Source: CAZMGB01 sp964565775
GTDB lineage: Bacteria; Chloroflexota; Dehalococcoidia; DSTF01; JALHUB01
Assembly: GCA_964565775.1 (NCBI GenBank)
Contig: CAZMGB010000009.1
Location: 66,515-130,514, forward strand
Reading direction: 5' to 3'
DNA: 64,000 nt
The notes below the pieces were generated by a model that saw nothing but the letters and a program-made list of their open reading frames with translations, did not search any database and was not told the DNA's origin. Made by a program: the position numbers and the translations under genes. Shown here piece by piece: positions 33,550 to 44,400 of the stretch (position 1 is its first letter; the number at the start of each line of letters is the position of its first letter).

Positions 33550-34590
33550 CTAGTGGCCGATGAGGTTCAATATCTCCTCTTCCAGCGCCGCGAGATTGCG
33601 GCCCAGGAGCCCTATGAAGACGTTCCTGGTGCGGCCGTCGCAGAAGGAGCGGCCGCCGGTAATGAATATCACGGCCAGCTTGACGTTGCCCAGCACCTCC
33701 CAGAAGTGCACGGCCTGTTCATCGACGCGCAGGCCGCTGTACTTCTCGTACAGGCTGTAGAACCGCTGACGTTCGAGCAGGCCGCCCACAAGCTCGTCGC
33801 GGGCCCAGCGCCAGGGCATGATGCAGAACCAGCCGACGTCCTCCATGGGGTCGCCGAGGTGGACCATCTCCCAGTCGAGCCAGCCCCGGATGCTGTCGGC
33901 GCTGTAGAGGAAGTTGCCGGTGCGGTAGTCCGCATGGACGAGCGCTATCTTCTGGGCGGGCGGCGGCGGGTGACGCCTCAGCCAGCGAAACGCCGCCTCC
34001 AGGACGGGGTAGGGCTCCAGGGCGTCCTTGCGGAGCGTCTCCTCCCACCTGGTGACCTCTCTCGGCCCGCAGTCATCGGGGCCGTCTGGGACGCCGAGGG
34101 AGTCCAGGCCCCGCGCCCTCCAGTCGACGTTGTGAATGTCGGCCAGGATCTGGACAGCGTGCTCCGCGATCCTGGCGCGTCCGGCCGCGTACTCCTCTGT
34201 GATCAACACCTGGGGCGACGTCTCGCAGCCGTCGATGCGCTCCATGACGAAGAAGGGGCGGTCCAGCCACTGGCTCTCCTTCTCCAGCCAGAACACCCTG
34301 GGGACGGGGATAGCGGTGTCGGCGAGGGCGCGGTAGACCTGGAACTCGATGTCACGCTCTGTCTCCAATACGCTGGCCTCTGGGTCGCGTCGGATGACGA
34401 AACCGCGCTGTACCTCGCGTCCTCCCTCGTGCCAGCGTGCGTCGAAGGACCAGGTCTCGCGCGAGGCGCCTCCGGGGATGCGGTTGAGGCCGGTGACTGC
34501 GAGCTCTTTGGCCTCGGGCAACTTGCTTTGCAGGTAGGCGGCGATCTTCTCTTCCAGCACTTCAATCCTCCCGACGGCGTACAGGCCCAT
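33550..34590 (-). CDS. Phosphotransferase family protein (APH / ACAD10-like)
   Basis: A 346-residue kinase-like protein of the aminoglycoside phosphotransferase superfamily. The nucleotide-binding lobe is in residues 25-130 (GGASRETWSF, FVIRRDP, FFVMERIDG). The catalytic loop is LVHADYRTGNFLY and the metal-binding segment is GWLDWEMVHLGDPMEDVGWF. Close relatives in environmental bacteria are linked to acyl-CoA or hydroxy-acyl metabolism rather than antibiotic resistance. It starts a three-gene minus-strand unit with the hypothetical gene and mobB. Confidence 0.85.
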   Translation of the reverse strand: MGLYAVGRIEVLEEKIAAYLQSKLPEAKELAVTGLNRIPGGASRETWSFDARWHEGGREVQRGFVIRRDPEASVLETERDIEFQVYRALADTAIPVPRVFWLEKESQWLDRPFFVMERIDGCETSPQVLITEEYAAGRARIAEHAVQILADIHNVDWRARGLDSLGVPDGPDDCGPREVTRWEETLRKDALEPYPVLEAAFRWLRRHPPPPAQKIALVHADYRTGNFLYSADSIRGWLDWEMVHLGDPMEDVGWFCIMPWRWARDELVGGLLERQRFYSLYEKYSGLRVDEQAVHFWEVLGNVKLAVIFITGGRSFCDGRTRNVFIGLLGRNLAALEEEILNLIGH

Positions 34591-34716
34591 TGTAGCCGCT
34601 CCCGCTGCCCAGGCAAGACCCGTTCTTACTTCTCGTCATGCCCGCAGTCCTTGACATCGCCGCGCGCAGCCGTATCATGCAGCGAGGCGCCTGTGCGACA
34701 TGGAAGGAGAGGAACG

Positions 34717-35121
34717 ATGGCTACCGATGAAGAACGACGCACTTTCCTGCGAGACCACCGGCTGGCTGTCCTCGGCACGTTGGGGGCGAGCGGGCGGGCC
34801 CAGCTTTCGCCCGTCTACTATCTCTTCGACGGGCAGCGCATTGTGGTCTCGACGACGGCGAACCGGGTGAAGGCGAAGAACGTCCGCCGCGACGGCCGGG
34901 TCACCCTCTGTGCCCTGGCAGAGGAGCCTCCTTTCGCCTACCTGACGGTCTACGGCCGGGGTGAGATCGTCGAGGAGAACGTGGTGGAGACGATGATGGC
35001 GATCGGCGAGAGGATGCTGGGGCGGCCTCTCGGCGAAGAACAGAGGCCTGCCATCGAGGAGCGCGCCCTCCGGGAGGGTCGGGTGGTGCTGCAAATAACG
35101 CCTCAGTCATTCTCCCCGTAG
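34717..35121 (+). CDS. PPOX-class flavin/F420-dependent oxidoreductase-like protein, copy 1
   Basis: A 134-residue split-barrel flavin-binding protein of the pyridoxamine 5'-phosphate oxidase superfamily. Typical blocks are LAVLGTLGASGRAQLSPVYYLFDGQRIVVST, KAKNVRRDGRVTLCAL and YLTVYGRGEIVEE. The size fits the F420- or FMN-dependent small PPOX proteins (TIGR03618-like). ATG 34717 follows GGAAGGAGAGG. The cofactor cannot be fixed from sequence. A second PPOX protein is at 45793-46215. Confidence 0.8.
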   Translation: MATDEERRTFLRDHRLAVLGTLGASGRAQLSPVYYLFDGQRIVVSTTANRVKAKNVRRDGRVTLCALAEEPPFAYLTVYGRGEIVEENVVETMMAIGERMLGRPLGEEQRPAIEERALREGRVVLQITPQSFSP

Positions 35122-35400
35122 GCGCTGCGACAGCGTCGGCGCTGCTTCAGCGGCGCTGTCCCCGCGCCCTCTACACCGTCCGAACGGCAGGCCTTTGCTG
35201 CTCCTCCTGGTCGATGTGCGGCTCAGCGGTCGGCCCCCAATATCCTCGGGCATATTGTCATTTACCTACCGGCCGATAATCATTTGGAGGCTCGCTCCGA
35301 TAATGGCGATGGTAGCGTCAACGCGCCACGGGCCAGCCCGGCCGGGTGAGTATCGGCATGTCGCGAGCACGGTCGGGCTGGAGGACGACTCGCCCCAATA
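35122..35400. other. Upstream region of the first c-di-GMP sensor
   Basis: 279 bases with no gene. It holds paired GATAAT boxes at 35275-35280 and 35299-35304. Bases from about 35271 to the ATG are recognisably similar to those upstream of the paralogue at 45430, including a GCATGTC(G/A)CGAGC block, so the regulatory region was duplicated with the gene. Confidence 0.55.
35275..35304 (+). promoter_or_regulatory. Paired GATAAT motif upstream of sensor 1
   Basis: GATAAT at 35275-35280 and 35299-35304, 24 bp apart; the downstream box ends 97 nt before the ATG. The same two boxes with the same 24-bp spacing and the same 97-nt distance occur upstream of the paralogue (45527-45556). Either box could be a -10 element. 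Confidence 0.55.
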
Positions 35401-38400
35401 ATGTCTAGCTGGAGTTCGGTCCGAGGACGAGCCATTCTGGCAGGAGTGGTGTTCATGCTGCTCCTGGCGGGTGTGGCGGTGGTCGCGATCTGGCGTGCCC
35501 AGGGCATGCAGCACCGCCACGGGGCGCTGGAGCACACGTCGGCCGCTGTTGCGAGCCTGAGCCGCGCCCACGCCCGATACTTCGAGGGACAGGCGGCGGT
35601 TAGCGCACTGGTGTGGTCGCAGGACCCGGCGCTCGCCGTGATCTACCGCCAGTATGAGGCGGAAGTCCAGCAGGATCTAAGCGTGGCTCGAGCTGAGACT
35701 CTCGCGGCGGGCTACGTGGACGGCGCCGCCGCCCTCGACGAGCTCAACGAACGCATAGGCCGGTTCAACGCGGAACTGGAGTCGGGCATCACCGCTGTCC
35801 TGGAGGCCACGCCGGAGGAGGCACAGCGGATGGGGGTCGCGAGGCTGTCGGAGGCGATGCCTGAGGGTTCCGCCATCAGTGCCGAACTCGACCAGTTGGT
35901 GAAGGAAGAGCAGGACGCCCTGGCGGGCGAGCGGACGGAAGCGGATCGGGCTGCGGACATCACCCTGGCGCTGTTGATAGCGATCACCACGATTGCCTTC
36001 GTGGTTGGGTTCGGGGCCCTGGCGATGCTCGTCGTATCAGTGGCGCGCCCCCTGGCTTCGTTGCGGGCCAGCGTCAGGGCCATCGCATCGGGGGACCTGG
36101 AAGCGAGGGCGAACGTGTCGGGCCCCCAGGAAGTGGCTTCTCTTGCCCGGGACTTCAACGAGATGGTGGACGAGCGCAGGCGGGCGGAGGAGGCGCTACG
36201 TGAGAGCGAATCAAAGTACCGCAGCATATTCGAAAACGTGCAGGACATCTATTACCGGACAGATGAGAAGGGCATCATAACCGAAATAAGCCCGTCGGTG
36301 GAGCGCTGGGGATACACCCGCTATCAGCTGATCGGCACACAGGTGCTGGACGTTTACGCGGACCCGGAGGAGCGCTCAGCGCTCTTGAAAGCGATCCAGG
36401 AACGCGGGGAGCTTCTCGACTACGAAGTGCATCTCAAGACGGGTGACGGCCACGTCAACGAAACGTCTGTCAGTACTCACGTTATCCGCGGCCCCGATGG
36501 CACGTTCGCCGGAGTCGAAGGTACGCTGAGAGATATCGCCGAGCGCAAGCGGGCGGAAGAGGCGCTGCGCGCCAGCGAGGAACGCCTGCGCACCTTGGTC
36601 ACGAATGCACCCGTCATCCTGTTCGCCATAGACGCCGAGGGAGTGTTCACCCTCTCGGAGGGCAAGGGTCTGGATGCCATCGGGCTGCGACCGGAGGAAG
36701 TTGTTGGCCGCTCCGTCCTCGACGTGTTCCCCAGCGTGCCAGACATCGCCGAGAACATCCAGCGCGCCCTCGCTGGTGAAACGTTCGGCGTTACGCTGGA
36801 GGTAGCAGGAGTCACCTTCGAGACCCGCTTCACGCCGATCCGGGACCGCGACGGCAGAGTCGTCGGCGGCATCGGCGTTGCCACTGATATCAGCGAGCGC
36901 AAGCAAGCGGAGACGGCCCTGAGAGAGAGCGAGGCGAAGTACCACAACCTGTTCGACACTAGCCGCGATGCCATCTTCATCGCTGATGCTTCCACGGGTG
37001 AGATCGTGGACGCCAACGAGGCGGCATGCTCTCTCATGTCCCTGCCGAAGCGGCGGGTCGTGGGCATGCATCAATCCGTCCTCCATCCACCCGAGGAGGC
37101 AGAGCGCTATCGCAGCATTTTCGCTGAGCACGTAGCTTCCGGGACGGCGATCACAACCGATATCTACGTTCAGCGCCCAAACGGGGAGCGCATTCCGGTC
37201 GACATATCCGCCTCCACGTCTGTCCTTGGGGGACGACTCTTGATCCAGGGAGTGTTTCGAGACATCAGCGAGCGCAAGCGGGCGGAGCAGGCGCTCCGCG
37301 AGAGCGAGGCGAAGTACCGCACCATATTCGAGAATGTGCAGGACATCTACTACCGGACAGATGAGAAGGGCATCATCACCGAAATAAGCCCGGCTGCGGA
37401 GCGCTACGGATACACCCGCGAAGGGCTAATCGGCACGCAGGTGCTGGACATCTACGCGGATCCGGAGCAGCGCTCAGAGCTCTTGAAAGTGGTTCTGGAG
37501 CGCGGCGAGGTTGTCGACTACGAGGTACGTCTCAAGACGGCTGACGGCCGTGTGATCGATACGTCTGTCAGTACTCACGTCATCCGCGGCCCCGACGGCG
37601 CGTTCGCAGGTGTCGAGGGTGCCCTAAGAGACATCGCCGAACGCAAGCAGGCAGAGCAGGCACTCGCCAGGCAAACCGCTCTTGTGCAGGCAATGAACCG
37701 GGTGTTCGAGGATGCCCTGACGTGCGAAAGCGAAGAGGCGGTGGCTCGCACGTGTCTGGCAGCGGCCGAGCAGTTGACCGGGAGCAAGTTCGGCTTTATC
37801 GGCGAGGTGAATCAGGCGGGTCGCTTCGACACGCTTGCTTTGAGCAATCCGGGTTGGCAGGCTTGCACAATGCCTCGCTCCGATGCGGTGAAGGCGATAA
37901 GGGATATGGAGATCCGCGGCATCTGGGGCAGAATAATCGAGGATGGACGACCGCTGACGGCCAACGATCCCAGCTCTCACCCTGATCGAGTCGGGACTCC
38001 CGACGGACACCCGCCGATCATCGCGTTCCTTGGTGTCCCCTTGAAGCATGGTAGCGAGACAATCGGGCTGATCGGCGTCGCCAACAAAGAGTCGGGCTAT
38101 GACTCGGCTGACCAAGAAGACCTGGAGTCGCTAGGCGTGACCTTCGTAGAAGCGTTGATGCGCAGGCGCGCGGAGGAGGCGCTGCGGGAGCAGGTGCGGC
38201 ACGACCCGCTGACCAGCGTGCTCAACCATGCAGCGATCATGGAGGAACTGCGCGACCTGATTTCCCAGTCTGGCACCGATGCCTCGCATGCCGTAGCGAT
38301 GGTCGATGCCGACGGCCTGAAGGCGCTAAACGACACGTACGGTCACCAGGTCGGCGACGCCGTGCTCGTCGCAGTTGCACAGGCGCTCTCCAGGGACGGC

Positions 38401-39843
38401 GCTATCGTCGGCCGGTACGGAGGGGACGAGTTCCTGACAATCCTGCCGGGCGCCGACCGCGACGCGGCAGAGCGCTACCGCGACGCCGTCCTCGGGGCGG
38501 TCGAAGATACGTCCCTCACCGATCCGGAGACGGGCGCGAGCGTACCGGTCGCTGTCGGCTTCGGCCTCGTAACCTACCCGACCGAAGCCGAGAGGATCGA
38601 AGATCTGATCAAGCTGGCCGACAGCGCGATGTACGCCACAAAGCGGCAGCGGCCCGTGGACGCAACCGGCAGGGCTTCGCGGCGGCCCCTGCGCGACGAG
38701 CGCGCAGCGAGGATGGTGGGGGAGCTCGTGCCCCTGCTGACGTCCCCGGGCAATCTCAACGACAAGCTGCAGCTCGTGGCGCATCGGCTATCCATCGGTG
38801 CGGGCTACGACGGGGTCGACTTCACGCTGTTCGACTCTTGGCGCGAGGCACCGACGGCACAGAACACGTTTGCCGAGGCGCCGGAGGGACTCATCGATGC
38901 ATGGAACCGCAAACAGCGGGAAGACGGCAACGCCCCGCTGCGAGCAATCTTGGAGCGCACGCGCCGCCCCGTCGTCTTGGACGACCCACAACACGACGAG
39001 CGCGTACCCGATATGGAGCGGGAACTGCTCCGTGCAGCCGGACTGCGGTCGGCCATGATCGCGCCCATGATCTGGCGGAATGAGCTGATCGGCCACGTCT
39101 CGGTCGCCAGCAAGCGGGAAGCGGCCTTCGGGCCCCGTGACGCCCAGTTCTTGATGACCATCGCCACCCAGGTCACGGCTGTCGTGCGCATGGCGACACT
39201 GGTCGAGGAGCTCCAGGCAGCCTCTGACCGCCTCGCGGAGGCCAGAACCGAGACCGTTATGCTGCTCGCCGCCTCCGCCGAGGCCCACGACCACACCACC
39301 GGTCTCCACCTCCAGAATGTCCGCGCCATCACCGAAGCCCTGGCACGCCAGCTCGGCTACGGCGAGGAGGACGCGAGGGAGCTTGGCCTGGCGGCCGTCC
39401 TCCACGACATCGGCAAGGTGCGCGTGCCCGATTCCGTCCTCGGCAGCACCGGCCGCCTCTCGGACGAAGAGTGGGAGCTGATGAAGCACCACAGCACCTG
39501 GGGTGAGCAGTTCCTGAGGAAGAGACGGGGCTTCGAGCTCGCCGCCACCATCGCCCGCTCCCACCACGAGCACTGGGACGGCAGCGGCTACCCTGAGGGC
39601 CTGTCTAGCGAAGCTATTCCCGAGGCCGCCACCATCGTTGCCGTCGCCGACGCCTTCGATGCGATGATCAGTGACCGCCCCTACAGGGCGGCCCGCTCCG
39701 TCACCGCAGCCCTGCGGGAGATCACCGCCTGTTCGGGCACGCAGTTCAGTCCCAAGGTGGTGCAGGCCATGGCGACGCTCCGCAGGCGAAAGATGCTTCC
39801 GCTCACCCTCGCCGACGCTCCAGACGGGAAGGCCGCCGCCTAG
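35401..39843 (+). CDS. PAS/GAF sensor with GGDEF and HD-GYP output, sensor 1
   Basis: A 1480-residue membrane sensor for cyclic di-GMP turnover. In order: transmembrane helix 10-32, an extracytoplasmic helical sensor 33-185, transmembrane helix 187-213, HAMP to about 265, four PAS domains (270-385, 390-505, 508-628, 635-750), GAF (755-925), GGDEF (930-1085, GGDEF at 1007-1011), GAF (1100-1275), and HD-GYP (1280-1450, HDIGK at 1335 and HHEHWDGSGYP at 1388). Both catalytic motifs are intact. The RxxD inhibitory site is altered to RDGA. PAS1 and PAS4 are near-identical, showing internal duplication. Confidence 0.92.
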   Translation: MSSWSSVRGRAILAGVVFMLLLAGVAVVAIWRAQGMQHRHGALEHTSAAVASLSRAHARYFEGQAAVSALVWSQDPALAVIYRQYEAEVQQDLSVARAETLAAGYVDGAAALDELNERIGRFNAELESGITAVLEATPEEAQRMGVARLSEAMPEGSAISAELDQLVKEEQDALAGERTEADRAADITLALLIAITTIAFVVGFGALAMLVVSVARPLASLRASVRAIASGDLEARANVSGPQEVASLARDFNEMVDERRRAEEALRESESKYRSIFENVQDIYYRTDEKGIITEISPSVERWGYTRYQLIGTQVLDVYADPEERSALLKAIQERGELLDYEVHLKTGDGHVNETSVSTHVIRGPDGTFAGVEGTLRDIAERKRAEEALRASEERLRTLVTNAPVILFAIDAEGVFTLSEGKGLDAIGLRPEEVVGRSVLDVFPSVPDIAENIQRALAGETFGVTLEVAGVTFETRFTPIRDRDGRVVGGIGVATDISERKQAETALRESEAKYHNLFDTSRDAIFIADASTGEIVDANEAACSLMSLPKRRVVGMHQSVLHPPEEAERYRSIFAEHVASGTAITTDIYVQRPNGERIPVDISASTSVLGGRLLIQGVFRDISERKRAEQALRESEAKYRTIFENVQDIYYRTDEKGIITEISPAAERYGYTREGLIGTQVLDIYADPEQRSELLKVVLERGEVVDYEVRLKTADGRVIDTSVSTHVIRGPDGAFAGVEGALRDIAERKQAEQALARQTALVQAMNRVFEDALTCESEEAVARTCLAAAEQLTGSKFGFIGEVNQAGRFDTLALSNPGWQACTMPRSDAVKAIRDMEIRGIWGRIIEDGRPLTANDPSSHPDRVGTPDGHPPIIAFLGVPLKHGSETIGLIGVANKESGYDSADQEDLESLGVTFVEALMRRRAEEALREQVRHDPLTSVLNHAAIMEELRDLISQSGTDASHAVAMVDADGLKALNDTYGHQVGDAVLVAVAQALSRDGAIVGRYGGDEFLTILPGADRDAAERYRDAVLGAVEDTSLTDPETGASVPVAVGFGLVTYPTEAERIEDLIKLADSAMYATKRQRPVDATGRASRRPLRDERAARMVGELVPLLTSPGNLNDKLQLVAHRLSIGAGYDGVDFTLFDSWREAPTAQNTFAEAPEGLIDAWNRKQREDGNAPLRAILERTRRPVVLDDPQHDERVPDMERELLRAAGLRSAMIAPMIWRNELIGHVSVASKREAAFGPRDAQFLMTIATQVTAVVRMATLVEELQAASDRLAEARTETVMLLAASAEAHDHTTGLHLQNVRAITEALARQLGYGEEDARELGLAAVLHDIGKVRVPDSVLGSTGRLSDEEWELMKHHSTWGEQFLRKRRGFELAATIARSHHEHWDGSGYPEGLSSEAIPEAATIVAVADAFDAMISDRPYRAARSVTAALREITACSGTQFSPKVVQAMATLRRRKMLPLTLADAPDGKAAA
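39186..39789 (+). repeat. Left arm of a 604-bp inverted repeat (HD-GYP coding)
   Basis: This part of sensor 1, covering most of its HD-GYP domain, is near-identical to the reverse complement of 41525-42128 in sensor 2. Differences are a few single bases plus small clusters near 39602-39618 and 39767-39780. Adjoining parts of the two genes are much more diverged, so the arms look like a gene-conversion tract or recent segmental copy. Confidence 0.85.
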
Positions 39844-40182
39844 GCCGAGCAGCCAGGGGTCAGCCAGCCCTGCGCAGCGGCACAGGCGAAGAGCTCGCCG
39901 CAACGACACGCACTACGAACCCCATCGACTCCGACAGCTAGCTCCCGGTTAGCGCTACGCTGAATGTCATCGCGCGGACCCGCGCAGTACAGGATCGAGG
40001 TCGCAGGGCGAGCGAAAGGGGGCTTGCGTGCGTGCCTTTCGGCCTGTAGCCTTGGGTTGGACCCACCGATCGATGCAAGTCTGCCACCAGTCCCGGCTGC
40101 GACCCCATCGTCGGACGCTACCTAGGCGGCAGCCACCGGCCGAGGGATGCCCGTCGCGGCCGACAAGAGCGGAGGTGCTCCC
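39844..40182. other. Intergenic region ahead of the alcohol dehydrogenase
   Basis: 339 bases without a convincing gene, promoter or terminator. Frames that stay open here are continuations from the opposite strand of the inverted repeat. Confidence 0.4.
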
Positions 40183-41427
40183 GTGAGAACCCTCTACATA
40201 GACCTCAGTCTCCAACGACTCGTCGCCACACAGCTCCGCAGTCGCCTGCCGCGCCCCTGGCGCCGCAGCGCCTACTTCGGCCGTCTGGCGCCGCTTCAGG
40301 AGGCGGACATCCCGTCGCCGTCGCTGCCGGGGCCGCGCTGGGTGCGCGTCCGCAACCGCATCTCCGGCATCTGCGGCTCCGACCTGCACTTCGTGATGGC
40401 GCACGGCGATCTCCGTATCGCGCCGGCAGCCCTGCCTGGGACGGCCTACCGCAACTATATGGGACACGAGATCGTGGGCGACGTGGTCGAGGTGGGGTCG
40501 GAAGTGACGAAGCTCAAGATTGGCGACCGGGTGACACAGGAGATGTCGGGGGGCAGTTGCATGGCCGTGGGCCGCGAGCCCCCCTGCCGCTACTGCGCCG
40601 AAGGCAACTATGCGCTCTGCGAGGCCGTACCTCCGAAGGACGAGCCCCACGGCACCGGCGGCGGCTGGAGTGAGGAGTGGACATCGCCCCAAGGCAGTCT
40701 CTACAAGCTCCCCGACGACATCACGGACGAAGACGCCGTCCTCATCGAGCCCGCCGGCTCCGCCGTTAGGGCAGCCTTGCGAAAGCGGGCCCAGCCGGGC
40801 GACAAGGTGATGGTCATCGGCTGCGGCACCCAGGGCCTGTTCACCGTCCAGGCGGTTCGGGCGGTTCAGCCGTCCTGCGAGATCACGGCCCTGGCCCGCT
40901 TCGACTACCAGGCGGAGATGGCGCGCAAGGGCGGCGCCGACCACATAATCATGCTCGGCGCCGACGCCTACGCCGAGGTGGCGCGTCTCACCGGCGGCAG
41001 GTTGTACAAGGGCCTCCTGGGTAACAAGGTTATTCTGGGCGGCTTCGATGTCGTCTACGACTGCGTTGGTCTCCCCAACACGCTGCGCGACGCCCTCCGC
41101 TGGGCCCGCTCCCGCGGCACCGTCGTCATCGTCGGCGTCTACCTCAGCCCGATGAAGATCGACCTGACCCCTGTCTGGTACAACGAGGTGAACCTCGTCG
41201 GCGTCATGGCACACGGTATGGAGGAGTGGGAAGGGGAGCGCCTGTCCACATTCGACCTGATTGTACGCTGGATAAGGGAGGGGAAGCTGAAGATGGAAGG
41301 CTTCATCACGCATCGCTTCCCGCTCTCCGAGTATCGCGAGGCGATCCTGACCGCCATCGAGCAGCCCCGCACCTCTTCCATCAAGGTGATCTTTGACATA
41401 GCGAACCGGCCACCTGAGAAGAGGTGA
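40183..41427 (+). CDS. Zinc-dependent alcohol dehydrogenase (MDR family)
   Basis: A 414-residue medium-chain dehydrogenase. Catalytic zinc ligands are in GICGSDLHF and YMGHEIVGDVVEVG; structural zinc cysteines are in GGSCMAV, PPCRYCAEGNYALC. The Rossmann motif is VIGCGTQGLFTVQ. An unusual 45-residue N-terminal extension precedes the usual start (LYIDLSLQRL...). GTG 40183 is chosen because GGAGGTG lies 6 nt upstream; ATG 40147 is in frame but lacks a site. The substrate is unknown. The gene sits alone in the loop of the inverted repeat formed by the flanking sensors. Confidence 0.88.
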   Translation: MRTLYIDLSLQRLVATQLRSRLPRPWRRSAYFGRLAPLQEADIPSPSLPGPRWVRVRNRISGICGSDLHFVMAHGDLRIAPAALPGTAYRNYMGHEIVGDVVEVGSEVTKLKIGDRVTQEMSGGSCMAVGREPPCRYCAEGNYALCEAVPPKDEPHGTGGGWSEEWTSPQGSLYKLPDDITDEDAVLIEPAGSAVRAALRKRAQPGDKVMVIGCGTQGLFTVQAVRAVQPSCEITALARFDYQAEMARKGGADHIIMLGADAYAEVARLTGGRLYKGLLGNKVILGGFDVVYDCVGLPNTLRDALRWARSRGTVVIVGVYLSPMKIDLTPVWYNEVNLVGVMAHGMEEWEGERLSTFDLIVRWIREGKLKMEGFITHRFPLSEYREAILTAIEQPRTSSIKVIFDIANRPPEKR

Positions 41428-41470
41428 GCCTCGTGCGCGCGCTGATGGCCGGGGATTGGGGGCGGTCGGG

Positions 41471-44400
41471 CTAGGCGGCGGCTTTCCGATCCCGGGACTC
41501 CGCGATCGTAGTCGGCAGCAGTTTCCGCCTGCGGAGCCGTGTGATGGCCCGCACCACCTTGGGACTGAACTGCGTGCCCGAACAGGCGGTGATCTCCCGC
41601 AGGGCTGCGGTGACGGAGCGGGCCGCCCTGTAGGGGCGGTCACTGATCATCGCATCGAAGGCGTCGGCGACGGCAACGATGGTGGCGGCCTCGGGGATGT
41701 CGTCGCCAGATAGGCCCTCAGGGTAGCCGCTGCCGTCCCAGTGCTCGTGGTGAGAGCGGGCGATGGTGGCGGCGAGCTCGAAGCCCCGTCTCTTCCTCAG
41801 GAACTGTTCACCCCAGGTGCTGTGGTGTTTCATCAGCTCCCACTCTTCGTCCGAGAGGCGGCCGGTGCTGCCGAGGACGGAATCGGGCACGCGCACCTTG
41901 CCGATGTCGTGGAGGACGGCCGCCAGGCCAAGCTCCCTCGCGTCCTCCTCGCCGTAGCCGAGCTGGCGTGCCAGGGCTTCGGTGATGGCGCGGACATTCT
42001 GGAGGTGGAGACCGGTGGTGTGGTCGTGGGCCTCGGCGGAGGCGGCGAGCAGCATAACGGTCTCGGTTCTGGCCTCCGCGAGGCGGTCGGAGGCTGCCTG
42101 GAGCTCCTCGACCAGTGTCGCCATGCGCGCGATACCGGCGACCTGGGTGGCAATGGCCATGAAGAACTGCGCCTCGTTAGGTCCGAAGGCCGCCTCCCGC
42201 TTGCTGCCGACCGCCAGGAGGCCGACCGCCGTATCCTCCAAGAGCAACGGTATGACAAGGCCTGACCGCAATCCCGCTGCACGGAGCAGTTCTCGCTGGC
42301 GCGCAGGGATCCGGTCGTCGTTCTCGATGTCCTCGAGAACGACGGGGCGGCGCGTGCGCTCTAGCAGGAGGCGCAGAGGGTGGGGCAGCTCCCACTCTGA
42401 CCTTACGTCCTGGTCCCAAGCCTCGACGAGTCCAGCCGGCAACCGTCCGAACGACTGTGACACGGTCGCACCGCCGGAATCGGGTGAAAACATGGAGAAG
42501 CTGACGGCCTCACAGCAAGCGCCGATCGACAGACGATGCGCCGCCAGCCGCAGCTTCTCGTCGACGTCGCCAGGAGACGTCAGGAGTGGCATAATCTCCG
42601 ACACCATCTTTGCGGCGCGCTCATTGCTCAAGGGCTGCGGCAGGTCCTCGTCGGCTGATCCGATCGGCCGCTGGCGTTTCGCGGCGTACATCTCACTGTC
42701 GGCCAGCTTGATCAGATCCTCGATCCTGCCGGCTTCGGTCGGGTAGACCACGAGTCCGATGCTGACGGCGATCGGTACACTGGCGCTCGTCTCCGGATCG
42801 CTCAGATCAGCGCCTGCGAGGGTCGCGAGCACGGCGTCGCGATAGCGTAGGGCCGCGGGCCGATCGGAACCCGGGAGGAGTGCCACGAACTCGTCGCCTC
42901 CGTACCGACCGACGATAGCGCCGTCCCTGGAGAGGGCGCGTGCCACCTCTACCAGGACGGCGTCGCCGGTCTGGTGGCCAAAGGTGTCGTTGATCGCCTT
43001 CAGGCCATCAACGTCGACCATCGCTACGGCATGCGTGGGGCCATCGCGGCGATCGGACAAGAGGTCCTGCAGCTCCTCCACGATGGCTGCATGGTTGAGG
43101 GCGCCGGTCAGCGGGTCGCGCCGCGCCTGCTCCCGTAGCGCCTCCTCCGCCCGCTTGCGCTCGGTGATATCACGGAAGATGCCGCGTGTGGCGACCGGCT
43201 TGCCATCCTTGAAGCTACAACCGGCGGAGCCCTCAACGATGATCGTCCTGCCGTCCTTGCCGACGAACTTGGCCTCGACCCCAACGACGTTCTCTCCGGC
43301 CAACACACGCCGAAAAGTCTCCGCGCAGAACTCCCTGCTATCGGGATGAATCATGTCGAGGAGAGTCAGGCCGGGGATCTCTTCCTCGCTGTACCCCAGC
43401 GCTTCCCGCCAGGCCCGATTGACGTAGACAAAAGAGCCGTCCGGCGCGACGCTCTGGATCAGGTCGCTGGCGCTCTCAAACAGGCCCCGGTATCGCTCCT
43501 CGCTCTCACGCAGGGCATCTTCCGCCTGCCTGCGCTCGCTGACGTCGCGGAATATGCCGCGGATGGCAGTCGGCGTCCCGTCCTTGAAGCTACAACTGGT
43601 GCTGCCCTCAACGATGATGTCTTTTCCGCCCTTGCTAATGAACTTAGCCTCGAGGCCGACCACCGTCTCTCCGGCCAATACGCGCCGGAAGACATCCATG
43701 CAATGCTCTCTGCTCTCGGGGTGAATGATGTCCGGCAGCGACAGGCCGGGGATCTCGTCCTCGCTGTACCCCAGCGCTTCCCGCCAGGCCCGATTGACGT
43801 AGACAATAGAGCCGTCCGGCGCGACACCCTGGATCAGGTCGCTGGCGCTCTCAAACAAGCCTCGGTATCGCTCCTCGCTCTCGCGCAGGGCCTCCTCCGC
43901 GCGCTTCCGCTCGGTGACGTCATAGGTTGTGCCGATTACGGCTGTTTCCCCCTCGAATTCAATAGAGGCAGCGCTGTAGTCCACCCAGCGCTCTTCACCG
44001 CTCTTTGTGAGGAGCTTCAGCTCGTACCGGGGCGGAACGTCGGCTCCCCGCTGACGTGCCACACCCCGATCCCTCGCCATGTCTCTGGAATCTGGGTGAA
44101 TTACCTGCCAGAAATCAGCGCCCACAAGCTCCTCTCGCGTAAAGCCGGTGAGCGTCTCGGCTGCGGCGTTGACGTAGCGGACTTTGGTCCCCTGGTAGAT
44201 GAATATGGCGGCCGCAGTGGTGTCCGCCAGTTCGCGAAACTTCGCTTCGCTCTCGCGAAGCGCCTGCTCCATTCGCTTGCGCTCGCTTATGTCCCGGGCG
44301 ATTCCCTGTATGGAGAAGGGCTCGCCGTCCTTGTAGATCAGGCGGGTGCTTATCTCAAGTGGCACCAGGCGGCCGTCGCTGGCGATGATCTCCGCCTCAT

